Shown here piece after piece: positions 48,874-57,826 of a DNA stretch of 64,000 nucleotides. The first letter of the stretch is position 1. Each line of letters starts with the position of its first letter. The stretch comes from CAWABB01 sp963701735 (lineage in GTDB: Bacteria; Bacteroidota; Ignavibacteria; UBA10030; UBA6906): NCBI GenBank assembly GCA_963701735.1, contig CAVPBI010000023.1:186001-250000 (forward strand), written 5' to 3'. The notes under the pieces are model-generated. The model was given only the letters and a program-made list of their open reading frames with translations. It searched no databases and was not told where the DNA came from. Made by a program: the position numbers and the translations under genes.

Positions 48874-49065
48874 ATGTCAAAAGTCTGTGATATCTGCGGG
48901 AAGAGACCCGTCTCCGGGAACAACATCAGCCACGCGCATAACCTGACGCGCCGACGCTGGCTCCCCAACCTTCAGAATGTGCGCGCGAAAGTCGGCGGCC
49001 GGACGGTCCGCATGACCGTGTGCACAAGCTGCCTGAAGTCGAACAAGGTTGTGAAGGCCGCCTGA
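48874..49065 (+). CDS. rpmB: Ribosomal protein L28 (zinc-ribbon form)
   Basis: 63 aa of the large subunit. MSKVCDICGKRPVSGNNISH and TVCTSCLKSNKVVKAA provide two CxxC pairs, the C+ variant that binds zinc. NLTRRRWLPNLQNVR is the family core. Transcribed from its own promoter and closed by a T-rich terminator 33 bp after the stop. rpmG does not follow. Confidence 0.95.
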   Translation: MSKVCDICGKRPVSGNNISHAHNLTRRRWLPNLQNVRAKVGGRTVRMTVCTSCLKSNKVVKAA

Positions 49066-49097
49066 CAACGCGGCGGCCCCGGCATCCGGTCGTCTAG

Positions 49098-49130
49098 AGC
49101 CATCCGCGTCCAGCTGCTGATGGCTTTTTT
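49098..49130 (+). terminator. Intrinsic terminator after rpmB
   Basis: AGCCATC (49098-49104) and GATGGCT (49119-49125), 14-nt loop, followed by a run of T to 49130. Confidence 0.75.
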
Positions 49131-49170
49131 GTTCATCTCCTGATATCGCCAAGGGCCGGCGCCGGTTCCC

Positions 49171-49800
49171 ATGCCGAAACTTCAGGTCGAACTCAATCTT
49201 CCGAACCAGCTGACCCTCCTCCGGGTGGCCCTCACCCCGGTGTTCGTCGTCCTGTTGCTGTCCGGCTCGCCGGTCCAGCTGCAGATCTCCCTCGTCGTCT
49301 ACATCATCGCCGCCATCACCGACTGGTATGACGGATGGGCCGCGCGCAAACTCGGCACGATCACGCGCTGGGGGAAGTTCCTCGATCCTCTCGCGGACAA
49401 GATCCTGTCGTCCGCCGCAATGCTCGCATTCGTCGGCCTCGGCCTCATCGACGCGTGGATGGTCTGGATCGTCATCGTCCGGGACTTCATCATGACATTC
49501 CTCCGTGCCTACGCCGAGTACCGGAACGAGCCGATCGTCACGTCCAAGAGCGCGCAGGCGAAGACCTTCGGGCAGTTCGTCATCATCTATTATATCCTGA
49601 TCCTCTACGTGGCGCGGTCCGTCCCGCCGATTGCGGACCGATTCGGCGGCACCATCGACGATCTCATGCATCCGGAGGTGCTGTTCGGTATGATGTTGAC
49701 GGTGACCCTGTCGGCGGTCGGGACCATGATAGCGTACTTCTACGACAACAGAAAGATCCTCAGTGGCCTGTATGCAACCCTCCGGCAAAGCATCCGATGA
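49171..49800 (+). CDS. pgsA: CDP-diacylglycerol-glycerol-3-phosphate 3-phosphatidyltransferase
   Basis: Makes phosphatidylglycerophosphate. 209 aa with several TM helices and the CDP-alcohol phosphotransferase motif DGWAARKLGTITRWGKFLDP (DG..AR....G...D...D). NLPNQLTLLRVALTPVFVVL is the usual N-terminus. The downstream pgpA supplies the next enzyme, which supports PgsA over other CDP-OH transferases. It begins a seven-gene operon. Confidence 0.93.
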   Translation: MPKLQVELNLPNQLTLLRVALTPVFVVLLLSGSPVQLQISLVVYIIAAITDWYDGWAARKLGTITRWGKFLDPLADKILSSAAMLAFVGLGLIDAWMVWIVIVRDFIMTFLRAYAEYRNEPIVTSKSAQAKTFGQFVIIYYILILYVARSVPPIADRFGGTIDDLMHPEVLFGMMLTVTLSAVGTMIAYFYDNRKILSGLYATLRQSIR

Positions 49801-50347
49801 ATCGGGGACGGTGCAGGCATCATTGCCTGCGCGCATCATCGCCACCGGCCTCTTCTCGGGCTACATCCCCTGGGCGTCCGGGACGGTCGGATCGCTCGTC
49901 GGACTGATCGTCTACTGGCTCCCGGGTGTTCACGATGGTCCCTGGCTCCCGGTGCTGATCGCGCTCGGGCTTCTGGCCGGCGCGCCCGCATCCGACGCCG
50001 TTGCGCGCGCGACCGGGCACAAGCTCACGAAACTCGCTGCGCGGTCCAAGGAGGCCTTTCAGGCGGGATCCAGCCACGGGCCCGACCCGTCCATCGTAGT
50101 CATCGACGAAATCGTCGGCATGTGGATCGCCCTGCTCTTCCTCCCCGCTTCCATCCCCCTGTCGGTCGCGGCGTTCGTCGCCTTCCGGGTGTTTGACGTC
50201 CTCAAGCCGGAACCTGCGCGCTACCTCGAACGCATCTCCGGAGGATGGGGCATCATGCTGGACGACGTTGCGGCCGGCATCTACGCAAACCTCGCATGCC
50301 GGCTCCTCCTGCTCGCCGCAGGCGCCCTCGCCATTCCGCTCCCGTGA
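49772..50347 (+). CDS. pgpA: Phosphatidylglycerophosphatase A
   Basis: Removes phosphate from phosphatidylglycerophosphate. 191 aa from ATG 49772, overlapping pgsA by 29 bp. GYIPWASGTVGSLVGLIVYW, DPSIVVIDEIVGMWIALLFL and FDVLKPEPARYLERI are PgpA/YutG signatures, including the acidic metal residues in IDEIVG and GIMLDDVAAG. It completes the phosphatidylglycerol branch started by pgsA. Confidence 0.92.
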   Translation: MQPSGKASDESGTVQASLPARIIATGLFSGYIPWASGTVGSLVGLIVYWLPGVHDGPWLPVLIALGLLAGAPASDAVARATGHKLTKLAARSKEAFQAGSSHGPDPSIVVIDEIVGMWIALLFLPASIPLSVAAFVAFRVFDVLKPEPARYLERISGGWGIMLDDVAAGIYANLACRLLLLAAGALAIPLP

Positions 50348-50358
50348 CCGCCCGCGCC

Positions 50359-51609
50359 ATGACCGCCGAGATCATCACCGTCGGGGACGAGCTCCTCATC
50401 GGGCAGGTGATCAACACCAATCAGGCATTCATCGCCGAGCGGGTGAACGGGCTGGGGATACGGATCGGGCGCATGACAACCGTCGGCGACGATCTGGAAG
50501 CCATCATGGCATCCTTCGCGGCCGGCTGGGAACGGGCCGACGTGGTGCTGGTGACCGGCGGACTCGGCCCGACCCACGATGACATCACCCGCACGGCCGT
50601 CTGCCGATTCCTCGAGACTGACCTTGTCGTAAACGAAGCTGTGCGCCGGCACATCGAATCGCTCCTCGCCATTCGCAACCTCCCCTGGAGCCATGCGATG
50701 GATGACCAGATCCGTGTGCCGCGGGCCGCAACAATCCTCCCGAATCCCGTCGGGACGGCGCCGGGCCTCTGGTTCGAACGGAACGGGCGCGTGCTCATTA
50801 TTATGCCGGGTGTCCCGTACGAGATGAAGGCGATCATGGAGGGCTCGGTTCTCCCGCGGCTCGGAGAACTGCACGTGGGAAGGGTCATCATCCAGCGCAC
50901 GCTCAGGACGACAGGCATTCCGGAAAGCATGCTTGCCCAGCTTCTTGGCGACCTGGACGCAATGCTGGAGACGTCGAAGCTCGCGTTCCTCCCCTCGCCG
51001 CGCGGCGTGCGGCTCCGGATTACCGTCGAGGAATCAGACCGGGCGCGGGCAGAAGCGATCGTGGCCCGCGTGGAGAGGCGGATACGCGACCGCGCAGGCA
51101 CGTACGTGTACGGGACAGGCGACCAGGAGCTTGAACAGGTCGTTGGTGCGCTGCTTGCCGGGCGCGGGCTGACGCTCAGCGTCGCCGAATCGTGCACCGG
51201 CGGGCAGATCGCCGGCAGGATCACGGATGTCAGCGGCAGCTCAGCGTATTTCGAGCGGGGGATCGTCGCGTACAGCAACAGGTCGAAAGTGGATCTGCTC
51301 GGCGTGCCTGAAGAGCTCCTGAATCGGACCGGCGCCGTCAGCAAGGATGTCGCCGAGGCGATGGCGCAGGGGATTCGCGCCCGGGCGGGGACGACGTTTG
51401 GACTCTCGACGACCGGCATCGCGGGGCCCACAGGGGGAACGGCCGACAAGCCGGTCGGGCTCGTCTGGATCGGGATCGCCGATGCGGACGGGGCCATCGC
51501 TTTGAAGTTCACGTTTGCGGGGGAGCGGACGCTCATCAAGGAGCGCGCTTCGCAAGCCGCGCTGGAACTCCTGAGAAGAAGTATCCTCTCTCCCGGCGAA
51601 GGAGCGTGA
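50359..51609 (+). CDS. cinA: CinA-type competence/damage-inducible protein with nicotinamide-nucleotide amidase domain
   Basis: 416 aa. The N-terminal MoaB-like COG1058 domain has MTAEIITVGDELLIGQVINT and LVTGGLGPTHDDITR; the C-terminal PncC domain has LSVAESCTGGQIAGRITDVS (nucleophile Ser) and TTGIAGPTGGTADKPVGLVW. Such proteins hydrolyse ADP-ribose and deamidate NMN. ATG 50359 is used; GTG 50344, overlapping the pgpA stop, is possible. cinA upstream of recA is a widely conserved pairing. Confidence 0.94.
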   Translation: MTAEIITVGDELLIGQVINTNQAFIAERVNGLGIRIGRMTTVGDDLEAIMASFAAGWERADVVLVTGGLGPTHDDITRTAVCRFLETDLVVNEAVRRHIESLLAIRNLPWSHAMDDQIRVPRAATILPNPVGTAPGLWFERNGRVLIIMPGVPYEMKAIMEGSVLPRLGELHVGRVIIQRTLRTTGIPESMLAQLLGDLDAMLETSKLAFLPSPRGVRLRITVEESDRARAEAIVARVERRIRDRAGTYVYGTGDQELEQVVGALLAGRGLTLSVAESCTGGQIAGRITDVSGSSAYFERGIVAYSNRSKVDLLGVPEELLNRTGAVSKDVAEAMAQGIRARAGTTFGLSTTGIAGPTGGTADKPVGLVWIGIADADGAIALKFTFAGERTLIKERASQAALELLRRSILSPGEGA

Positions 51610-52199
51610 CGGCGGTGGCTTCTCTCCGGCTCTTCGTCGCTCTGGAAACGCCGACCGCGGTTCGCAGGGCTCTGGCCAGGACGCTGGCCGAGCTCAGGGA
51701 GGTTGACGCCGACGTCCGGTGGGAATCGGAAGAGAGACTCCATGCGACGCTGAAGTTCCTGGGAGACACACCCGATTCGCGCGTCGAAGCGGTCGCCGAG
51801 GCCCTCGAGCGCACCTCCTCGTCCACCGCACCCCTCACGGTTGCCTACAGCGGGCTGGGGTTCTTCCCCTCTCCGCGCGAGCCGCGGATCGTCTGGGCCG
51901 GCATGCGTGAGCCGACCGGCGGCCTCAACGACTTCCACGCCCGCATCGAGGCGTCCATGAGAGCGCTCGGCTTCTCCGAGGAATCCAGACCGTTTCATCC
52001 GCATGTGACGCTCGGCCGGGTCAGGGGGCCGCGCGGCACCACCGCCTTGCGCGCAAGAGTCGAAACATGTACCTTTGACCAGCCACCGATCACACTCCAT
52101 GAGGTCGCGCTGATCAAGAGCGACCTCCGACCGTCTGGCTCGGTCTACACCACCCTCAAACGAATTTCCCTCTCCGGAATTCCACGCGCCGGCGAGTAA
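51606..52199 (+). CDS. thpR: RNA 2',3'-cyclic phosphodiesterase (ThpR/LigT)
   Basis: 197-aa 2H phosphoesterase with the two catalytic motifs HATLKFLG and HPHVTLGRVR, and LRLFVALETPTAVRRALART at the N-terminus. The GTG start shares bases with the cinA stop (GTGA). The order cinA-ligT-recA also occurs in Deinococcus and several proteobacteria. Its link to recA function is unknown. Confidence 0.92.
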   Translation: MTAVASLRLFVALETPTAVRRALARTLAELREVDADVRWESEERLHATLKFLGDTPDSRVEAVAEALERTSSSTAPLTVAYSGLGFFPSPREPRIVWAGMREPTGGLNDFHARIEASMRALGFSEESRPFHPHVTLGRVRGPRGTTALRARVETCTFDQPPITLHEVALIKSDLRPSGSVYTTLKRISLSGIPRAGE

Positions 52200-52221
52200 T
52201 CTGAGTAGCAGGAGATCCATT

Positions 52222-53377
52222 ATGGCAGACGAACGGGACGCGAAAGCCCAGGCACTCAAAATTGCGATCGAGCAGATCGAGAAGCAGCACGGCAAGGGTT
52301 CCGTGATGCGCCTCGGCGAGGGTCCAATCCAGCAGGTGGAGGTCATCTCGACCGGGTCCATCTCTCTGGACTCGGCGCTCGGGATCGGTGGAATACCCAG
52401 GGGACGGGTCATCGAAGTCTTCGGCCCCGAATCCTCGGGCAAGACCACGCTCTGCCTGCATGTCATCGCCGAGGCCCAGCGCACAGGCGGGATCTGCGCA
52501 TTTGTGGACGCGGAGCACGCGATGGACATGAACTACGCGAAGAAGCTCGGCGTCGACGTCAACGCCCTCCTGCTGTCGCAGCCGGAGTTCGGTGAACAGG
52601 CCCTCGAGATCGTCGAGACGCTTGTGCGCAGCGGGGCGCTGGACGTGGTCGTCATTGACTCCGTGGCGGCCCTGACACCGCGCGCCGAGATCGAAGGCGA
52701 GATGGGCGATCCGAGCATGGGCGTGCAGGCACGACTGATGTCGCAAGCCCTGCGGAAGCTGACATCGGCGATCGCCAAATCACGCACCTCCGTGATCTTC
52801 ACCAACCAGCTCCGGATGAAGATCGGCGTCATGTTCGGCAACCCCGAAACAACGACGGGCGGCAACGCGCTCAAGTTCTATGCGTCGGTCCGGATGGACG
52901 TTCGCCGCATCGAGGCGATCAAGGACGGCCAGAGCATCATCGGCAACAGGACGCGCGTGAAGGTGGTGAAGAACAAGGTGGCTCCCCCCTTCCGGGAGGC
53001 GCAGTTCGATATCCTGTACAACGAGGGGATTTCGAAGCTCGGCGATCTGATCGACGTCGCCGTCGAGCACAACATCATCGCGAAGTCCGGGTCGTGGTTC
53101 TCGTACAAGGAGGACCGGATCGGCCAGGGCAGGGATGCGGTGAAGAAGTATCATGCAGGAAAACAGCAAGGCCGCAGTGCACATCGAGCAGGAGACACGG
53201 AAGAAGCTCGGCTTGCCCCCACCGCGCGGCACGGGGCCAACCAATGGCAGCGGAGCCCCGGCGGCGAAGGGAGACGGCAAGGTTGACGCGAAGGACGAGA
53301 CGAAGCAGGCTGCGCCCCCGGCCCGCGCAGCAGCACCCGCCGCCCCCGCACGGCCCGAGCCCACAAAGAAGAGATAG
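52222..53377 (+). CDS. recA: Recombinase A (frameshifted in the C-terminal region)
   Basis: DNA strand exchange and SOS co-protease. GGAG precedes the ATG. Walker A is GPESSGKTTLCLH at about 68-80, with VDAEHAMD, VVIDSVAALTPRAEIEGEMG and the L2 region FTNQLRMKIGVMFGNPETTT. The core is complete. After GQGRDAVKKY the frame slips at about 53150 (TATCATG, where TACATG would keep frame), then MQENSKAAVHIEQETRKKLG continues in the next frame to an Ala/Pro/Lys-rich tail ending at 53377. The corrected length is 384 aa. An error in so essential a gene supports a sequencing cause. Confidence 0.95.
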
Positions 53378-53380
53378 CGC

Positions 53381-54043
53381 ATGCGCGTCACCAGGATCGA
53401 GCGGCAGGAGCGCCGCGCCGGCCGGGTGAACCTCTACGTCGACGGCCGGTTTGCGGCGGGAGTAAGCATAGAGACCCTCGCCCGGGCGGGCCTGCGGACG
53501 GGCGACCCGGTGGACGACCTGCTGCTGGAATCGCTCCGCAGGGAAGAAGAGCTGGCGGGAGCGAAGGCGGCTGCGCTGCGGCTGCTGGGGGCGCGCCCCC
53601 GGAGCGCGAAGGAGCTGCGGGACCGACTCCTGGAGAAGGAGTTCGGGGAGGCCGCCATTCAGCCGGTCCTCGATCAGCTCACCCGTGCGGGGCTGGTGGA
53701 CGACGATCAGTTCGCCCGGATGTTCATCCGCCACACGCTCAAGCTACGCCCCGCTGGCCGGATCGTTCTCCGGCAGAAACTGCTGTTCCGCGGGGTCGAC
53801 GCCCGCACAGCAGACCGGGCGCTTGACGAGGAGATGCCCGACCCGCAGGAACACGTTCTCCTCGTCGCGCGCCAGCTGCTTCGTCGCGCGCGCGGTTCAT
53901 CCAGGGCTGGCGACCCGGCAATCAAACGCCGCCTTGCCGCGGGGCTTGCCCGCCGCGGATTCACCTGGGCGGCAATCTCCAGCGCCCTGCGCACTGTCCT
54001 CCCCCCCACAGCGGCACACGACGATGAATCGGGTAGTGTTTGA
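53381..54043 (+). CDS. recX: RecX regulatory protein
   Basis: 220-aa modulator of RecA filaments, 3 bp after recA. Repeats of the three-helix RecX unit are visible: AALRLLGARPRSAKELRDRL, LTRAGLVDDDQFARMFIRHT and RRLAAGLARRGFTWAAISSA. The N-terminus VTRIERQERRAGRVNLYVDG is typical of RecX in Gram-positive and FCB bacteria. Translationally close to both neighbours. Confidence 0.92.
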   Translation: MRVTRIERQERRAGRVNLYVDGRFAAGVSIETLARAGLRTGDPVDDLLLESLRREEELAGAKAAALRLLGARPRSAKELRDRLLEKEFGEAAIQPVLDQLTRAGLVDDDQFARMFIRHTLKLRPAGRIVLRQKLLFRGVDARTADRALDEEMPDPQEHVLLVARQLLRRARGSSRAGDPAIKRRLAAGLARRGFTWAAISSALRTVLPPTAAHDDESGSV

Positions 54044-54698
54044 CATCGAGACGCTTGCGTATCCCCTCGAGCACTTCGACGAGCAACAGCAGGAGTATCT
54101 CCTCCGCTTCGCGAAGACAGACGAGGAACGCGAGGAAGCGATCCAGAAGCTGAGCCTCACGCCGTTCACGGCGCGCATCGTTGCGATCGCGATGCTGAAT
54201 CCGGACTCGAACCGCGGGAAGGTTTTCTACGACGGGCCGGGAGACAGGCCGGAGCTTGCAGACGACGGGTTCATCGAATACGCGCCGATGGAAGAACCCG
54301 GGATGCTCGAGGAATTCTGGAAGACCATCCTGCCCTACGGACAGTTCATCACGTTCAACGGCCGGTCGTTCGATTGTCCGTTCGTGATGCTCCGCTCTGC
54401 CGCGCTTGGCGTGAAGCCGTCGCGCAACCTCATGCCGTACCGGTACAGCGCGAACGAGCACTGCGATCTGCTCGACCAGCTGACGTTCTACGGCGCCTCA
54501 CGAAAATTCAATCTGGATTTCTACTGCAAGGCATTCGGGATTCGAAGCCCGAAGTCAGAAGGCGTCTCCGGACGGGATGTCGCGCCGCTTCATGCGGCCG
54601 GACGGTACCGGGACATCGCGGCATACTGCATGGGGGACGTGAAAGCGACCGCCCGGCTGTTCCATCGCTGGCAGTCGCTGCTCAGCGTTGAGAAGTGA
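54024..54698 (+). CDS. Predicted RNase H-fold 3'-5' exonuclease (DNA polymerase B exo-like)
   Basis: 224 aa from ATG 54024, overlapping recX by 20 bp. The DEDD-type motifs are VVFDIETLAYP (Exo I), TFNGRSFDCPFVMLR (Exo II) and YCMGDVKATARLFHRW (Exo III). SRKFNLDFYCKAFGIRSPKS fits the PolB_exo2 family of stand-alone exonucleases. Being the last gene of the recA-recX operon suggests a repair role, which is inference. Confidence 0.85.
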   Translation: MNRVVFDIETLAYPLEHFDEQQQEYLLRFAKTDEEREEAIQKLSLTPFTARIVAIAMLNPDSNRGKVFYDGPGDRPELADDGFIEYAPMEEPGMLEEFWKTILPYGQFITFNGRSFDCPFVMLRSAALGVKPSRNLMPYRYSANEHCDLLDQLTFYGASRKFNLDFYCKAFGIRSPKSEGVSGRDVAPLHAAGRYRDIAAYCMGDVKATARLFHRWQSLLSVEK

Positions 54699-54706
54699 GG
54701 GGCGCT

Positions 54707-55285
54707 TCAGGCCGGCAGCCGCGGCCAGCGCTTGCCGAGCTCCGCGTAGATCGCCATCGCAGCACCCAGCTTGAGCATGTCCCACCAGGAGAAGATCAGG
54801 AAGCCCGAGCTGAACGCCGATCCGAGATCGCGGGTGTAGAAGGCGTAGAGATGAAGGGTGCCGAAGGTGAAGATGGCGAGCAGGCCGGCCACCATTGCAC
54901 CCAGCGTGCGCGCGTAGGAGCGGCCGTCCCGCAGCATCCAGCCCACGAGCGCCGCCGCCACGGGAAACGCGATCAGATAGCCGCCCGTGGGTCCAAGGAA
55001 CTTGGCGATGCCGAATGCGCCGCCCGCAAAGACCGGAGCGCCCAGGGCACCTGCACCGAGGTAGGCCAGCTGGCTGAGGGCTCCGTTTCGCGAGCCCAGG
55101 AAGGCTCCCGAGAGAAGGACGACAAGCGTCTGAAGCGTATAGGGCACAGGGAAGTGCTCGACCTCCAGCCTGGCTCCGAGAGCCGTCAGGACGGCAAAAG
55201 CCAGAATCCAAAGCAACTGGGCAACGGTGTGCTCTTCGGTCGCGCCGAAAATGCGGGCCTGTGTCTGCTCGCGGGGGACGCTCAT
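54707..55285 (-). CDS. bioY: Biotin transporter BioY (ECF S component)
   Basis: 192-aa membrane protein. LLWILAFAVLTALGARLEVE, VPYTLQTLVVLLSGAFLGSR, AYLGAGALGAPVFAGGAFGI and GPTGGYLIAFPVAAALVGWM are the BioY signature loops; about six TM helices. No ECF module genes (ecfA, ecfT) or bio genes are nearby, so it acts alone or with a shared energising module. GGAG precedes the ATG. No BirA operator was recognised. Convergent with the exonuclease gene, 8 bp apart. Confidence 0.93.
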   Translation of the reverse strand: MSVPREQTQARIFGATEEHTVAQLLWILAFAVLTALGARLEVEHFPVPYTLQTLVVLLSGAFLGSRNGALSQLAYLGAGALGAPVFAGGAFGIAKFLGPTGGYLIAFPVAAALVGWMLRDGRSYARTLGAMVAGLLAIFTFGTLHLYAFYTRDLGSAFSSGFLIFSWWDMLKLGAAMAIYAELGKRWPRLPA

Positions 55286-55345
55286 GGGATCGCTCCTGCA
55301 GTGATGTCAACTGGCGAAAGGGTGGTTCTCGACCGCCAGCGTTTG

Positions 55346-55374
55346 AAGGTATCGAAAACAATCTGATTTGTCAA
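55346..55374 (-). promoter_or_regulatory. Predicted bioY promoter
   Basis: Minus strand TTGACA (55374-55369), 17-bp spacer, TACCTT (55351-55346), giving a leader of about 54 nt. Confidence 0.5.
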
Positions 55375-55392
55375 GAAACGTCCCGGCCTCAG

Positions 55393-55421
55393 TTGCGCAT
55401 GAAACGGGCTTTTTGTATCTT
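55393..55421 (+). promoter_or_regulatory. Predicted prs operon promoter
   Basis: TTGCGC (55393-55398), 17-bp spacer, TATCTT (55416-55421). The start near 55428 lies about 21 nt before ATG 55449. Confidence 0.55.
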
Positions 55422-55448
55422 GGAAAGCTTTCACAAACCTCAAAGTTC

Positions 55449-56387
55449 ATGGGTTCCCTGAAGGTCTTCTCCGGACGCTCCAATCGTCCCCTTGCTGAAC
55501 GCATCGCTGCCGACATCGGCGAACCGCTGGGGCAGTGCGAAATACGAACGTTCAGCGACGGAGAGATTTGGGCAAAGTACAGCGAGAATATTCGCGGGTG
55601 CGACGTGTTCATTGTTCAGTCCACCAATCCTCCCGCGGAAAACTTGCTGGAGCTGCTGATCATGATCGACGCCGCAAAGCGGTCCTCGGCGAGAAAAGTG
55701 GCGGCAGTGATTCCGTATTTCGGGTACGCGCGCCAGGACAGGAAGGATCAGCCGCGGGTCTCCATCACCGCGAAGCTGGTCGCGAACCTCCTGACAAAGG
55801 CCGGCGCGGACAGGATCATCACGATGGATCTGCACGCACCGCAGATCCAGGGGTTCTTCGATATCCCGGTCGACCACCTCTACTCGTCGGCTGTTCTGGT
55901 GAAGTACTTCACCAGAAAGAAGCTCGGCACGCTGGCGGTCGCCTCCCCCGACGTCGGGGGGATCAAGATGGCCCGGGCGTACGCGAAGAGGCTGGAAGCG
56001 GATCTGATCGTCATCGACAAGCGCCGCCCGCGGCAGAACGAAGCCGAGGTGATGAACATTATCGGCGACGTGGACGGACGGGACATCATTATCATCGATG
56101 ACCTGGTGGATACGGCGGGGACGCTTGTGAACGCGGTCGCAGCCCTGAAGAGCGCGGGCGCACACGACGTGTATGCCGCTGCGACGCATCCCGTGCTGTC
56201 CGGAGCCGCGGTGGACAGAATCAACGCGTCGCAGCTCACAACGCTCGTCGTCACCGACACGCTCCCGCTGCGCGCGGCTACGCCGCGGATCGAGGTGGAA
56301 TCAGTGTCACGCGTGTTCGCGGAATCGATCAAACGGACATTCAAGAATCTGTCGATCAGCTCGCTGTTCGACATCGACAAAAGTTAA
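55449..56387 (+). CDS. prs: Ribose-phosphate pyrophosphokinase
   Basis: Makes PRPP from ribose 5-phosphate and ATP. 312 aa from ATG 55449 (MGSLKVFSGRSNRPLAERIA). YFGYARQDRKDQPRVSITAK and the flexible-loop KRRPRQNEAEVMNIIGD occur, and the PRPP-binding loop is IIIIDDLVDTAGTLVNA. The ORF extends upstream to 55368 but that start precedes the predicted promoter. The prs-rplY-pth order is common across bacteria. Confidence 0.96.
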   Translation: MGSLKVFSGRSNRPLAERIAADIGEPLGQCEIRTFSDGEIWAKYSENIRGCDVFIVQSTNPPAENLLELLIMIDAAKRSSARKVAAVIPYFGYARQDRKDQPRVSITAKLVANLLTKAGADRIITMDLHAPQIQGFFDIPVDHLYSSAVLVKYFTRKKLGTLAVASPDVGGIKMARAYAKRLEADLIVIDKRRPRQNEAEVMNIIGDVDGRDIIIIDDLVDTAGTLVNAVAALKSAGAHDVYAAATHPVLSGAAVDRINASQLTTLVVTDTLPLRAATPRIEVESVSRVFAESIKRTFKNLSISSLFDIDKS

Positions 56388-56411
56388 CCTGTACGCTACG
56401 CAAGGAGCACC

Positions 56412-57101
56412 ATGTCTTCAGAAGTCGTTCTCAATGCCGAACTCCGCAGCCAGATGGCGAAGCACGCGAAATACTCCCGCAACCAGGGGATGATCCCCGG
56501 CGTCTACTACGCACGCGGCGAGCAGAACCTGAACATCCAGGTGCAGGCGATCGTGCTGAACAAGCTGGTCTTCACCTCTGAAGCGCACGTCATCGACCTG
56601 CGCCTGAGCGACGGTAGCTCGCGCCGGTGCATCCTCCGCGACGTGCAGTTCGACCCCATCTCGGACAAGCCCGTGCACTTCGATCTCCAGGGGCTGAAGG
56701 AGAACGAAAAACTGACGATGGACATCCCGATCGTCCTCGTGGGCGGGGTCCCGAAGGGCGTGCGGGACGGCGGCATGCTGCAGCACGTGGTGCACAAGGT
56801 CAAGATCTCCTGCCTCCCGAAGGACATGCCGGAGAAGATCGAGGTGAACGTCGCGGATCTCGGCATCAACGACCTGGTGCACATCAGCGACCTGAGCGTC
56901 CCGAACGTCGTGATTCTCGACAACGCCGAGAATATGGTCGTCGGCGTCATCCCGCCGGCAGTGGTGAAGGAAGAGGTTCCCGCCGAAGCCGTCGTCGAAG
57001 AGGCCTTGAAGGAGCCCGAGGTGGTTGGCAAGGGCAAGAAGGCCGAGGAGGGCGAGGAAGGCGCAGCACCCGGAGAGGGCAAGGAGAAGAAGGAGAAGTA
57101 A
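56412..57101 (+). CDS. rplY: Ribosomal protein L25 (Ctc/TL5 type)
   Basis: 229 aa, the long form with N-terminal 5S-rRNA-binding domain (ELRSQMAKHAKYSRNQGMIP, GVYYARGEQNL) and a C-terminal TL5 domain (ISCLPKDMPEKIEVNVADLG, NDLVHISDLSVPNVVIL). The last ~45 residues are a Glu/Lys/Gly-rich tail. AAGGAGC precedes the ATG. Complete. Confidence 0.95.
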   Translation: MSSEVVLNAELRSQMAKHAKYSRNQGMIPGVYYARGEQNLNIQVQAIVLNKLVFTSEAHVIDLRLSDGSSRRCILRDVQFDPISDKPVHFDLQGLKENEKLTMDIPIVLVGGVPKGVRDGGMLQHVVHKVKISCLPKDMPEKIEVNVADLGINDLVHISDLSVPNVVILDNAENMVVGVIPPAVVKEEVPAEAVVEEALKEPEVVGKGKKAEEGEEGAAPGEGKEKKEK

Positions 57102-57128
57102 CCTGCGGCCACCCCCGCAACGCCCGCC

Positions 57129-57701
57129 ATGGAGCCGATGCTCGTGCTCTGCCTGGGGAACCCCGGGCCCCGGTATCTGACCACGCGGCACAATGTGGGT
57201 TTCATGGTGGCCGATGAGCTTGCCCGACGGGCAGGCACGGGGTTCACGCCCGGCCGGGGCGAGTACTGGAAGTCGGAGATTGTCGTTGCCGGTCAGGCGC
57301 TTACCCTCGTCAAGCCGGTCACGTTCATGAACAACAGCGGGCTGGCGGCCCGGCAGATCCTCGAGGCGTGCGGGTCGAACGCAGAAGCGCTGCTGGTCGT
57401 GCTTGACGACATCGCCCTCCCGCTTGGTTCGCTGCGGGTGCGGGCCTCGGGCAGCGATGGCGGCCATAACGGCCTCGGCTCGGTCATCGCGACGCTGGGA
57501 ACCGACCGGATAGCAAGGCTTCGATGCGGTATCCGGCCGGAGGTGCCCCCGCCGGCAGAGTCGCTCGCAGGTTTTGTTCTATCGCCGTTCGCCCCTGGCG
57601 AACACGAAGCGGTACAGTCCATGATCGTCCGCGCCGCTGACGCGGTGTCCGAAGCAGCCACCTCGGGCATTCAGCGGACGATGGCAAGGTTTAACGCGTA
57701 G
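57129..57701 (+). CDS. pth: Peptidyl-tRNA hydrolase
   Basis: Recycles peptidyl-tRNA. 190 aa with LGNPGPRYLTTRHNVGFMVA (catalytic His in RHNVGF), KPVTFMNNSGLAARQ, VVLDDIALPLGSLRVRASGS and DGGHNGLGSVIATLGT. Complete. Follows rplY by 27 bp as in many genomes. Confidence 0.95.
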   Translation: MEPMLVLCLGNPGPRYLTTRHNVGFMVADELARRAGTGFTPGRGEYWKSEIVVAGQALTLVKPVTFMNNSGLAARQILEACGSNAEALLVVLDDIALPLGSLRVRASGSDGGHNGLGSVIATLGTDRIARLRCGIRPEVPPPAESLAGFVLSPFAPGEHEAVQSMIVRAADAVSEAATSGIQRTMARFNA

Positions 57702-57826
57702 ACGCGGTATCCCTTCCGGCTGCCTACCAGCACCCCAGGGCTACCCCTCTACTCTCCGGTTCGCCCACGGCGACTATCGGAGGGTCATCCGATTCGTTCA
57801 ACGAGATGTCCACAGGGAGGTACCAC

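Noticed and set aside
55286..55448. BirA operator or biotin-type control site upstream of bioY
   Set aside because: No TTGTNAAC-N14-16-GTTNACAA dyad is present; only an ordinary promoter is seen.
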